Origin: Atherix ibis
Taxonomy: Eukaryota > Arthropoda > Insecta > Diptera > Athericidae
Direction of reading: 5' to 3'
Length of the DNA stretch: 64,000 nt
Assembly: GCA_958298945.1 (NCBI GenBank)
Contig: OY282605.1
Coordinates: 114,696,267 to 114,760,266 of the forward strand
The translations under genes were made by a program, and so were the position numbers. Under the pieces are notes generated by a model. That model was not told the DNA's origin, searched no databases, and saw only the letters and a list, made by a program, of their open reading frames with translations. Position 1 is the first letter of the stretch, and the number at the start of each line of letters is the position of its first letter. Positions 1 to 10,440 of the stretch are shown one piece after another.

Positions 1-439
1 ACTTAGTTTTAGGTGAAACTGGAGATTTCAGTTTTTTAGGCTAAAGAAAGCCCAATTTTAGGTGAGAAAAATTCTATGGTGTCCGGCGCTCACAAATATT
101 CCTAATGTGCCTTACTTTCTTACTGAATGGGAAACAGTATCGTCAGCACATACACGTGCATAGACATTTTGACTGGACCAATAGTAAGATCTTTTTAACT
201 TAATCCTTTCTGCCAATCCTGTGTCCTTCCGTTAACCGAAATTTCTTTGTCCGTCAGGTTTCTCTTATTGTGGAGCTGTTAGTCTATTTTTTAACTTGAT
301 CAAACATAGTAAAATGCTTCATAAAATTGGGCAAACTTTAACTATTATATCCCAATAAATAGAGACCAGTTTCGTTTAGAAAGCACTGCCTGACCAAACT
401 TAATTTTGTCAAATTATCCAATGATCATACACTATTACG
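1..439. other. AT-rich stretch, no gene seen
   Basis: No open frame of note and no recognisable repeat is seen here. The sequence is AT-rich and looks like ordinary non-coding DNA ahead of the mariner remnant that follows. Confidence 0.4.
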
Positions 440-700
440 AGTTTATAAAAAAAACTTAGTTGACAGATTATTCTGAACGGTCAGGCCTAATAATAGTCCT
501 CACATTTTCATCAGTTTTCCATGTTGAAGACCTCCCTGAGCGAAATTCCCGTTCTACTGTTTTTGGCTCTCCCAAAAATGCTTTATGCCATGATGTCACT
601 TTTGGGCTAAACCCCATATTTAAATAGTAAAAACACTTTGTGAATTGCACGATAAAAATTTAAAATTTTCATTTTCACAATTTCCAAAATTCACAGAAAA
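440..700 (-). pseudogene. mariner transposase N-terminal remnant
   Basis: On the minus strand a 60-codon frame (468-650) reads WHKAFLGEPKTVE, then RSGRSSTWKTDENVR, then RPDRSE. This follows the conserved N-terminal stretch of mariner transposases: a helix-turn-helix, a W(Y/H)KAF-like helix, an RSGRPSTSKTDENV-like linker and a RxDRRLS-like segment. The frame stops directly after this part. No catalytic domain and no terminal inverted repeat is visible nearby. It is a short decayed piece of a mariner lineage distinct from the others in the window. The family call rests on motif memory, and the exact ends are uncertain. Confidence 0.5.
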
Positions 701-954
701 GTGTGTCTTTCCTTAAACCTTGATAAAGAGAGTATTATCCAGTGGTATTTTACGATAACTCCGAAGTATTTGATCGAGTATAGACTCTATTTAACTCTCA
801 GAGTTCTGCCTACAATGAATTTAGATAACACAAGTTTAATGCTCAAGAATAAATAAAAATTCTGCCTTGCATGCTGCTGCATCACATCTTAAATTCTAAT
901 TTTTCTGCTCTGTGCAGCGGAAGTACTGCCACTACAAAAAGTGAGATGCGTAGT

Positions 955-2466
955 AAATTTAACACCAAATTTGATATTATTTTAACACCAAATTGGACAC
1001 AAAATTTTACAACAAATTTGACATCAATTTTGACACGAAAATTGACACGAAATTTAACAACGAATTTGAAACAAATTTTACACCAAATTTTAAAACAAAT
1101 TAAACAACAAATTGCACACTAAATTTGACAATAATTTTGACACTAAATTTGATACCAAATTTGACAACGAATTTGACACCAAATTTGATAACAAATTTGA
1201 CACAGATTTAGACATCAATGAATTTAGGCTCCAAATTTTTCACTAATTTTGCCATCAAATTTGATATTAAATTTGACACCAAATTTGACAATAAATTTTA
1301 CATTTAATTTGATACCAAATTTGACATTAAATTAGACACCAAATTTTACAACAAATTTTACACCAAATTTAACACCAATTTTGGGACCATATTTAACAAC
1401 AAATTTTACAACAAATTTAACAACAAATTTAACAACAAATTTGACATCAATTTTGACACGAAATTTAACAACGAATTTGAAACAAATTTTACACCAAATT
1501 TTAAAACGAATTTAACAACAAATTTCACACTAAATTTGCCAATAATTTTGACACTAAATTTGATACCAAATTTGACAACGAATTTGACACCAAATTTGAT
1601 AACAAATTTGACACAGATTTAGACATCAATGAATTTAGGCTCCAAATTTTACACTAATTTTGCCATCAAATTTGATATTAAATTTGACACCAAATTTGAC
1701 GATAAATTTGATACCAAATTTAACACCAATTTTAGCACCATATTTAAAAACAAATTTTACAATAAATTTAACAACAAATTTAACAACAAATTTTACATCA
1801 ATTTGACAACAAATTTTACAACAAATTTTATAACAAATTTTACGTTAAATTTAACAATAAATTTTACTTGACACCAAATTTGACACCACATTTCACACCA
1901 ATTTTGACACTTATTTTGACACCAAATTTGACATTAAATTTAACAACAATTTGTATACCAATTTTGATAACGAATTTGACACCAAATTTGACAAAAAAGT
2001 TCACACTAATTTGACAGTGATGCTGACAACAAATTTAACAATCACCAACTTTGACAACAAATTTGACCCCGATTAAGACACCAAATTTGACAACGGATTT
2101 GACAACACATTTGACACCCATTTAGGCACCACCAAATTTAGATACCAAATTTTAAAATTAAATTTGACACCAAATTTGACAACGAATTTTACATCAAATT
2201 TGGATACTAAATTTGACATTAATTTTAGATAACAAATTTAACAACAAATTTGACACCAAATTTGACAACAATTTTGACACTAAATTTTATATTAATTTTA
2301 AAAACAAATTTTACAACAAATTTGACACCAAATTTGACACCAATTTTGACACGAAAATTGATACTAAATTCGACATTGATTTGAACAAAACACTTGACAC
2401 CAAATTTGACACCAACTTTGACATCAAGTTTGACACCAATTTTAATACCAAATTTGTTATTATGTG
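955..2466. repeat. 12-bp tandem repeat (minisatellite) array
   Basis: About 1.5 kb consists of variants of the 12-mer AAATTTGACACC, with ACAACG, ACAACA, ATACC and ACATC endings replacing the last bases. Because 12 is divisible by 3, the array keeps frames open, and these translate as four-residue repeats such as NKFD/TKFD (for example 1629-1871 and 2213-2467 plus). I see no start context, splice sites or non-repeat coding sequence attached, so I treat these frames as by-products. Units in the interior differ at a few positions and are sometimes 11 or 13 bp. The array ends abruptly at about 2466, where ordinary sequence resumes. Confidence 0.9.
1011..1700. repeat. higher-order duplication inside the 12-bp array
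   Basis: A block of about 270 bp at 1011-1285 recurs at 1434-1700. Both copies carry the same rare landmarks in the same order, including the non-consensus stretch GAATTTAGGCTCC at 1220 and 1631. The offset is 423 bp at the start of the block and 411 bp at its end. One 12-bp unit is therefore missing from the second copy. This points to a segmental duplication by unequal exchange or replication slippage, followed by loss of a single unit. Confidence 0.8.
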
Positions 2467-4689
2467 AAAGAAAAGTCCCTAGGAGGAGCTAAGTTACATG
2501 CTACGGAGAGGGGAACTCTTAGTATAGCCGGATCGCTCTCTTCCAGTGTTGCTAGTCTCAAAAATCTTCTTTTTCAGAAGAATATTATTATAGAATTACT
2601 TGAAAATTTTTAAGTACTCGCACTTTTGACACGTGCTGTATCTTAAACCACAAACCCTTTAATTAAATTTCTCAAATCATCCGTGTTTATTAGTAATTGA
2701 CATTGCTGTGAATAAAACAAAACTATGCAACGTGACGTTCTTGATTAAATATACAACATCACAGAAAGGTTGTAATTATGAATTTTCAAACTTGGTATTG
2801 AACTTCGACGGTGCATATTTTGTAGAATGCACTGAACAACGTTCAATTCAATTATACCTTCCGTCTGTCCATTGAGTACTCGTACTTTCTTGTTTAACCT
2901 TATTCAGGTAAATCACCTGTACATCATTTATTGGCCTTCTATTCCTCTGATCAACTGATTGATCTCTTCGCTCAATTACTTTAATCACATTCCGTCCACC
3001 CGAACAGAGTCTGACCGTCGCATCGGATCGGACCATTTGAACATTGGTGCAATAAAATCTATCGTCCGTATCTGATGGTGCGCGAACCGATCAAAAACAA
3101 TCGCAAAACGATAATTATCGATCCAAATGGAATCGATCACGTCCCTCTGATATCATCGTGAACTTTAATGTTCTCTATCAAATACGGATCACCTTCAATA
3201 TCGGTTTTTACTATAGTCTCAACCTTACCATTAACTTTAACTCCGTTCGTACGACCAACAAGAAGCGATTCATTCTTATGCGATTCATTTGGAAGAGTTT
3301 CCTAGTCTAGATCTAGTTTTCCATTCTTAATAGTTTCGCTGTTTTTCTTCGATTTTGTGGGCTTTCATTACATTTGCCGTATGATAGTTTTTAGTCTCGA
3401 TCAAGGGTCAGGAAGTATGTCTGGGCTAGACGGTCTGGGGTACTCATACCTGAGTACTTTGCTCTTCCATTCATTGAACAAAATCGTTGGGATGCCATCT
3501 GCATGTGAAGAAGGTGTGCAAGGCCATGTCATGAAAACTTCCAGGTTGACAAGAGCATGCGAGGAAGCGAAAACGATTTGATGGGTCTTCCATTAGTCCT
3601 GTAAGCGGTTTGCGATAAAATAATTAAACATTATCGCTGATCTTGCTCTATGGAAGAGATGCCAATTCATCAAGTCCCTATGCCATATTCATGAAAACCT
3701 GCGAATCTTATCAGCTACGAATACTAGTTTTGGACGCTTCACATTTGCTCTCAGTAGAAGCGGTTGCTGATGCTTAAGTATCTTCTACGCCAGCAACTGC
3801 AGTGATGATGTTCATATTGATGACGCCTTCTTCGATTATATTTGACCGTTGACTTAATAGGAAATTGTCGGATAGTATCTTCGGATAAGAGGCCATCATT
3901 TTCCATCGCAATTCAACCGGACCTACTGGGAGTGGCTGCACTAAAGGCCATAACGATGATGGTCACACTTTGACAATGTTGTCAACAGTCACTCCATCCA
4001 TACCAAGTGACAATGTTAATGAGATGCAATCATCATACATCAAATTAACGATAAGATATTATAATCGTTTTCATTACAATCATTAAAACGAAAATATGAG
4101 CACACAAATATTGTAGTATCACGTTCATATTCACAGCACATCATTTCTTATTTCTTTTATTGAGTTGTCACATTTGTGATTAATTGAATTGTGTTTTTGT
4201 TGTTATTCATAGTTTTTGAACGGAAATTATTAAGTTATTTAATGGAAATATCTTTATTCTATTTAATTAATTAGAGTAAACCAAAAAAGATAATTTTTTT
4301 CTCGATTATAGAGTTTGACTTAGATATTGAATGACTTTTGATTTGGTATTATGATTCTCGACTAACTGCCATATTAGATTTTCTCTTTTGTTGGGATTAT
4401 ATATTGTAGTTTAATCATTGGAGAACTAATATAGTTTTATAAGTGATAAAAGGCATATTAAGGCGTTATCGTTAGAAGCAATATTGTATGTATAAATATT
4501 AAACAGCAGAGAACCAAGAATGCTACCCTGAGCGATGAACAGCGTCAAAAGCGAATATCTCAGAAAATTTGAAATTTTCATTTTAGGATGAAAAAATAAA
4601 TTAAAAATCAGAGCAGACTAAGTCTAATTAAAACTAAATGGTTATTTAGGTCTAAGTTTTTCGAAATGACTAGTGCAGTAAATGATATG
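2467..4689. other. no recognisable gene; mixed non-coding sequence
   Basis: The sequence from about 2830 to 4000 is less AT-rich than its surroundings and holds short open frames (2848-3036 minus, 3357-3581 plus). None shows a family motif I can name. The minus-strand 62-codon frame is rich in R, V, N and Q and could be a worn pol or gag piece, but I cannot support that. The remainder is AT-rich and featureless. Confidence 0.35.
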
Positions 4690-5322
4690 CGAGGTTTGTT
4701 CAAAAAAAACTTGAATTTCCGCGGGCTACGTATATTCGATTTCCGATTTTTTTTGTTGCGTTATGTTGGTACCCATTATCCCAATGGAAGCTGCCGCATG
4801 AGCTAAGACAGAAAAAAAACGTCAAGTTCGGTCAAATGAAAAGATTTTGCTTACAGTTTTCTTCGATTGCAGGGGCGTGGTGCCTCATGAGTTCTTGCCA
4901 CAGGGTTGAACGGTCAATAAGGAATATTACCTGCAAGTTATGCGCAAGTTGCGCGAAACAATCTTTTAGAAACGACCGGATTTGCGGAAGATTAAATATT
5001 GGCTTTTGCCATTTTTGGCCAAAAATAACACACTTATAATGCCGCAGCCACCGTATTCCCCAGATCTGGCCCCCTGTGACTTTTTCCCCATGAAAGGACA
5101 ACGCTACGCTACGATTGAAGAGATAAAGACGGCATCAAAGGAGGAGCTGAACAAGATCACAAAAAATGATTTCTTGAAGTGCTTCGAGGATTGGAAGAAC
5201 GTTGGCACAAATGTATAATATTTGGTGGGGATTATTTTGAAGGGGACAAAACAGATATTCATGAATAAATAAATAATTTTTAAAAAAACACAATATTCGC
5301 GATACTTTTTGAACAGATCTCG
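4690..5322 (+). mobile_element. mariner deletion derivative (GVQW3/SETMAR-like type), copy 1
   Basis: The ends carry inverted repeats of the form CGAGGTTTGTTC (left) and, reverse-complemented, CGAGATCTGTTC (right). A TA follows the right end, and a TG that may be a mutated TA precedes the left. The plus strand keeps transposase pieces in several frames: WKLPHEL, VFFDCRG, TVNKEYYLQVM, then KNNTLIMPQPPYSPDLAPCDFF and MKGQRYATIEEIK. The N-terminal DNA-binding part with the first catalytic Asp is missing. The segment with the second Asp (HHDNAPAH in the family) is also deleted, between KYWLL and FLAKNN. At 633 bp it is half of a normal mariner of about 1.3 kb. It cannot make transposase but could once have been mobilised in trans. 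Confidence 0.82.
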
Positions 5323-5324
5323 TA

Positions 5325-5990
5325 TGAGGGGTGGAAAAAATTATGAAGCTGAAATTACTGAGAGTGATTTGGCAACAGTGCAAGCTTTTCTTACATCAAT
5401 CTTGTATGTTAGTCCCTTCTAGATGTCTAGAACAGATTTAAACCTCATCCGATAATATCGAGACCCTTTAAATCATGATAAGTGAATTTGTGTTTTTGTA
5501 TTGCGTTACGACATGCGAAATTTGGAGCAACGATGTATCATACAATTTTTAGGGGAACATTTCTAAATATAGAACGAGTGACTAATAAAGTTAAATTATC
5601 AATTATCATTGAAGTCCTGGAAAGGCTCAGATAAAAGGGGTGTTCGCGTCAGATCAGATTATACCATGAACACGTCCCCTGACACATGGCCATCTCCAGC
5701 AATGATGTTTTGACAGTAAAAGTGTTTACTCTACTAAACGCCATAACCCCTCCCCCCCCTTACTCTCCTCTAAAACAATTTATTTATATGATTTAAGTCC
5801 ATGTGACTTTTTTTTATTTTTTAACACAAAAAAGTACTTGAAAGGATGTCATTTTGGTACTGACGACTTGAAGTTGATACCAGTTAGAAGGTGAAAACAA
5901 CAACACCTCCGACGATGTATAGTTGTCCAAGTGATGGCCCTTATAGGACAAAACTATTAATGTATAAAAAGAAAAGAAAATATTTTTTTG
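5325..5990. other. AT-rich stretch, no gene seen
   Basis: No family motif is visible. A long minus-strand frame (5814-6317, 167 codons) runs through this stretch and the tRNA-like unit after it. It matches no family I know and is most likely a chance frame. Confidence 0.4.
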
Positions 5991-6070
5991 GTCGGCTAAG
6001 TAGCACAGTTGTAAGCGTACTGGACCACCATCCAAGTGGTCTTGGGTTGGAATCCCTCTGAGCCATGGTT
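5991..6070 (+). repeat. tRNA-derived SINE head or tRNA pseudogene
   Basis: An RNA polymerase III type-2 promoter is readable. Box A is TAGCACAGTTGT at 6001-6012, one mismatch from TRGCNNAGYNGG. Box B is GGTTGGAATCC at 6045-6055, one mismatch from GGTTCGANTCC. The 44-nt spacing between box starts is that of an intronless tRNA. The anticodon arm (about 6019-6035) can pair only weakly. The seven bases before box A do not pair with those expected at the 3' acceptor side, so this is not a functional tRNA. A SINE head or tRNA pseudogene fits best. I cannot define the 3' body or tail. Confidence 0.6.
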
Positions 6071-8144
6071 CTAAGCTAATTACCAAACACCACTTTTTAT
6101 TCCATTTCAACTTTAATATCGTTATCGCGATTTTCCTTTGTTCCGAAATGTCCTTTTTAGGAATTGCTAATGTTACTCGAAATGATAATAAAAAGAAAAA
6201 AATTATTTTCATATGAGAGCGGCCATCAATTTCCCACTTACCCATGACAAGAACCCAGAACACAATTGACATTTGGCTTTCTCCGAAAAAAACTGTTCGA
6301 AAATGTACAAAACGCAAAACTCTACAGTTCTTATTTAATAAATTATTGAGTAATATTTTTCTATTGTCTGTTAATTATGAAAATATAATTTAAAAAAAAA
6401 TATTTTCAAAAATATATACTCTGTAAAATTTGATTTTTTTCTAATTAAAAAATTATTTTTAACGAATATGTACATTGTCTCAACTTAATAACATTTGTAA
6501 GGTATAATTAATAAGAGTAAATTTTTATCATTATTTCTTTGAATTATTATAAAAAATAGTTGTTTTAATTGTTGTTACCTAAAACCGTGAATTAATTATT
6601 TAAAAAAGTGTTTTTTTTTTAAATTTTTTAGTGCAAAAAGTAAAAATTGACCTTTTAAATATTTCTACTCTACATACTACTTGTAATATAATTAATAAAA
6701 AAGTAAACATTAAAATGATTCTTATAGTAAAATTGAATTAAAATTTAGTAAGTAATAAATTTTGAACAAAAACACACATTATTTAATTAAGAAAAGTACT
6801 TGTTACAAAAAAAAGATTTAAAAATAAAATATAAACGCAGTGAAGGGTACTTACTAAGCGTAATTAATGGTTAGCGGAAAATTCTGTTTTGGTTAATTGA
6901 TCTTTTGGCAATTCATATTAAAAAGCTGTTATCGAAAATTTCAGTAGCTGCTTAAAACAAGACGCCCTAATGCACCTGACAACGTTTCAGGTCACTCAGG
7001 TCGGTGCATTTACCGTTTACTTCAATAACGACAACTTTCGCTTGAATCTTATCAGTTTTCCGTTTAAATTATTTTTTTCTGCTTTGATTTTATTTCAAAT
7101 TTAACAACAACAAAAAAATAATAATGATCCCTTTTCCATCACTTAATACATTACAAGTGCATTAAAGTTGAAGTAGTGATAATATTCAGAATGAAAAAAG
7201 TGAGAACAAAATTTTGGTATCGAAGAAAAGATCTTTTTAATAAATTTTTGGGAAGTGACCGTTCGGCAGCTTTTATTAGTGAAACGTTTCTAAATGTTAC
7301 ATTCGGTATTTTAAAGAGTAGTTTTAAAAAAAAAAGGAAACCCTTAAAAGTTGTGATTCTTAATTGTTCTTATCTAAAATCATCCATTTTTGCATGCTTT
7401 CCTCCAAGTTTCACCAAATATAATATTTTTCGTTCAGTAAAATCTTTACTTAAATTTATTTCCCCATTTTTTTATACTCTTCTTTAAATTTTAAATATAT
7501 TTTTCTGTTACCAATAAATATTATTGCCAAACACTATCAACAGATGCAGTTAAGCGCATCCATTTATGATCACAGCTAAAAGGAAAATAATATCTTTCAA
7601 TAAATTAAATTCGAATTACATAAAATGTTCGTGTATTTTAATTAAGAGTTGATTTTTCTGCTTCCTTTTAATTGTGCTCAATATATCCCACACAGTGGGT
7701 TCCTTATGGCATACAAAAAAAAAAGATACATTTTTTTTTTTGAACTTTTCTGGTAGCAAAATAATTATTGATTCGTAACTTAATTCAAAAGAGATGTAAA
7801 ATGAAATTACGTTTATCTGTCACTGACGACACAGTTTGATATTTTATATTATGTTCGTATTAAAAATAAAATATTCAAAATGCAATAAGAAATTTATTTA
7901 AAAAAAAAAAAAAGAACAAAAAAAAACGCATGCGTTTTGAATTTTATAAAAATTAAACGTTTTTTTAAGTCAATTTTTGGAAGGTTTTTTTTTTTGAAAA
8001 AAAAATGGAAATATTTGAAAAAAAAATTACGGAATTTTTGAATTTGAAATTTTTTCTAACCATTGTCAAAATACACATAATTTGAAAAAAAACTTATTCA
8101 TTTTTTATTGAGATCTAAAATTTTATCATACTTATCTGAACTTA
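6071..8144. other. very AT-rich region, no gene seen
   Basis: The stretch has many A and T homopolymers of 8 or more and no long frame with recognisable content. A 103-codon plus frame at 7176-7487 is rich in K, F and S as expected from base composition and has no motif. No mobile element ends are visible. Confidence 0.4.
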
Positions 8145-8583
8145 TGAAAAGTTCAATTCCGTAAGTCCAAATCGGTTTTATAATTTCATTGTAGAGTACA
8201 AAAAATTACTATTTATTGTTAGTTTCGAATGGTTGTCCAGTAATTTAGGTAGTTGTAGATAAAGTTTATTACTTTTTAGTCTAGTATGTGGGTTCTAGGT
8301 TAATCTCTTATTTAAGTTAGGTCCTAAGTAAAGCACTTTACCATATTGTGAAAACATGTTGAATAGTCTTAGGATCAGATTAAATGTTGCGGGTATAAAT
8401 GATAAATAAAATAGGATCAAAGATACTGCCATGTGGCACTCTATATTAAATATTATATATTATATTTCTAAGGATTCTATATTAAATGCAGTTTTCAAAT
8501 AATATTAGAAGAGAGATGAGTTAATAATAAGATAGTTTGTAGAAGGAAGTGAGCTCTTGAGTTTCTAGAGGTGTCCAGAATAT
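8145..8583 (-). pseudogene. Jockey-like LINE ORF2 fragment
   Basis: This segment aligns collinearly with the larger LINE at 61,500-62,130. Shared landmarks include GTTCAATTCC, TTAGTTTCGA, TTGTCCAGTA, TCTAGTATGTGGGTTC and GAGCTCTTGAGTTTC, in the same order and orientation. It corresponds to the stretch after the RT catalytic core plus part of the core, with an internal gap near 8380-8500. No frame is open. The right edge at about 8583 abuts the mariner that follows. The 3' tail of the LINE is absent. Confidence 0.75.
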
Positions 8584-8599
8584 TAGCGAGGAGTATTTT

Positions 8600-9780
8600 T
8601 AGAAAGAAATCCATTATTTTTGCATTGAATTGAAGGTTTTATTTAGCATAGAAAGAATGATACGATTTAGGTCAAATATGCACCATTTCGTTCGATAACT
8701 TGTTGCCATTTTGGAGGTAGTTTCATAATGCCTCTCTCAGAGAAACCCTCGTCCCTATTGGCAAAAAAACTGGGACCGTCAATTTTCACAATCTTCTCTT
8801 GAGGCGAATTTTTCACCTGCAAAATCATTCGCCATAGACAGGAAGAGGTGGTAATCACTTGGTGCCAGGTCCGGACTATAAGGTGAATGCATAAGAACAT
8901 CCCAACCAAGGTCCCGGAACTTCTGGCGAGTCACTATCGATATATGCGGCCTAGCGTTGTCCTGATGGAACACAATTCCTCTCCTATTGGCCAAAGATGG
9001 CCGCTTCTGGGCGATTGCTTCTTTCAGACGGTCCAATTGTTGACAGTATAGGTCCGAATTAAGAGTTCGGCCGTAGGGGAGCAGCTCATAGTAGATGATT
9101 CCCTCCCAGTCCCACCAAACACACAGCAAAACCTTTCTGGCTGTCAATCCTGACGTTTTCAGAAATGGATCGATATTGTTGCGATTCAGTAGCAATTCGC
9201 AGATGGAAATTCGGTCCATGAGGTTTTTTTCCGATAACTCGTGTGGCACCCATACATCGAGCTTCTTTTTGTATCCAGCCTTATTTAAGTGGTTCCAAAC
9301 GGTTTTTTGTGCAATGTTTAGCTCCTGGGCAATCGAAACAGTGCTTACGTGACGGTCGGACTCGACGATTTCCATTATTTTATCGACATTTTCGACAATT
9401 GGCCTTCCAGAGCGTGGTGCATCTTTGACATCAAAATTACCGGAACGGAATCGACGAAACCAAAATTGCGCGTGATTGACTGTTACAAAATCAGGACCAT
9501 AAACACTATTCACATTTTCAGCTGCCTGGCTTGCGATTTTGCCTTTATCGAAGAAAAACTGTAAAATATGGCGTATTTTCTCTTTGTTGGTGTCCATCTT
9601 TGACGCCTGCTAAAAAAATACTGAGTCAAGTAATCACAAAACTGTATGAAAAACTTTTTTAGTACAAAATCTTATCTTTCTAACGCCATCTAGTGCAACC
9701 CGATCGTACTTTTAAAACGGGAGATACAGACTTCTAAAGCTATCTATTGGCAAAATATTGGATTACTTTTTACTACACCT
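8600..9780 (-). mobile_element. Hsmar1/cecropia-like mariner with internal deletion
   Basis: The right (5') end carries a mariner inverted repeat, AGGTGTAGTAAAAAGTAATC when read on the minus strand, followed by TA at 9781-9782. The left end is uncertain. An AGGTGTCC next to TA at 8567 could be the other terminus, but the same bases also align with the LINE fragment there. The interior encodes an Hsmar1/SETMAR-type transposase (see the next entry). The element therefore lies at, or was inserted into, the 5' edge of the LINE fragment at 8145-8583. Confidence 0.75.
8667..9597 (-). pseudogene. Hsmar1-like transposase, catalytic Asp deleted, C-terminal frameshift
   Basis: The ORF opens with MDTNKEKIRHILQFFFDKGK at 9597 and runs 272 codons. 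Residues 1-110 form the paired helix-turn-helix DNA-binding region, with the linker motif WVPHEL near 116-121. At residues 145-150 the sequence jumps from NNIDPFLK to GLTARKVLL. This removes about 40 residues, including the TGDEKW motif with the first catalytic Asp, yet the frame is kept. The other two catalytic residues remain: D213 in HQDNARPH and D248 in SPDLAPSDYH, 34 residues apart. A frameshift near 8780 moves the C-terminus (FFANRDEGF, ERGIMKLPPKWQQVI, ending 8667) to another frame. The family is normally about 340-350 aa. The product should bind DNA but not cut it. Confidence 0.88.
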
Positions 9781-9782
9781 TA

Positions 9783-10097
9783 TGTATTATTAAATATTTA
9801 AGAATACTCCTGAACAATTCCCTTTTCCCTTAAGAGAGGATATAATATAATCAATAACGAGATGGCATTGCTGACCTTTGGAACATTTAAATTAGGAATA
9901 ATTTCTTCTTAAAAATATTACCAATTATCAATTCTCGAAATTTTATAGGCCTATAAGAAGATGAAGAATTTACTAGTTTATTAATTTGATAACTTAAAAT
10001 TTAAAGATTATTTTGATAACTGATTAAAAGATATCTTAAGACTTGATCTAATCATTTATTAATATTAAATACGTTGCAAATAGTTTTTGTTTATTTT
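9783..10097. other. AT-rich spacer
   Basis: Short AT-rich spacer between the mariner and the next transposon remnant. Nothing recognisable is seen. Confidence 0.4.
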
Positions 10098-10440
10098 ATC
10101 CAATTTACGCTTTTAAAAATAAAGTTTAATTATATATACTTAAAGTTAGGATTATAGTGAACTATTATTAACATTTAAAATGTTTTAACTTTGCCATTAT
10201 TTTATATAAATATAATATTTAAGATAGTCTTTTAAGAAAATTTTTAATGATGTGAAATCGCACAATCTTGGAATCCAATTGACATCAGAAAATTTCAAAA
10301 TTATACGTCCTAGGAGGTTTTTGCCTAATAAAGACAAATTTTATCGTAATTTGTTCATTTTGTTAAAACTATTTAATAGTTAAGATTGTGCTTTTTAAGT
10401 CAAAAACACGTTGTACCAGCACTCGAACGGAGTTCTATGA
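10098..10440 (-). pseudogene. family T (Tc1/mariner-like) remnant 1
   Basis: On the minus strand, about 10,240-10,300 reads KFSDVNWIPRLCDFTSLK. This is a worn form of the DVNWPPRSCDLTPLDFFLWG block that holds the third catalytic residue in this transposase family. Upstream, near 10,400-10,430, there is a poor match to the DGATCHT block. At 10,098 the sequence TTATCCAATTTACGCTTTT matches the 3'-terminal sequence shared by other T copies in the window. The reading frame is broken throughout. Confidence 0.55.

Noticed and set aside
1629..2467. Repeat proteins encoded by the 12-bp array
   Set aside because: The open frames are explained by the 12-bp period. There is no non-repeat coding sequence, splice site or start context.
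2848..3036. A retroelement pol C-terminus
   Set aside because: The 62 codons have a suggestive composition but no diagnostic motif.
5991..6070. A functional tRNA gene
   Set aside because: Boxes A and B are good, but the acceptor stem does not pair and the anticodon and T stems are weak.
5814..6317. A 167-codon minus-strand ORF
   Set aside because: It runs antisense through the tRNA-like unit, has no family motif and gets its hydrophobic runs from A/T tracts.
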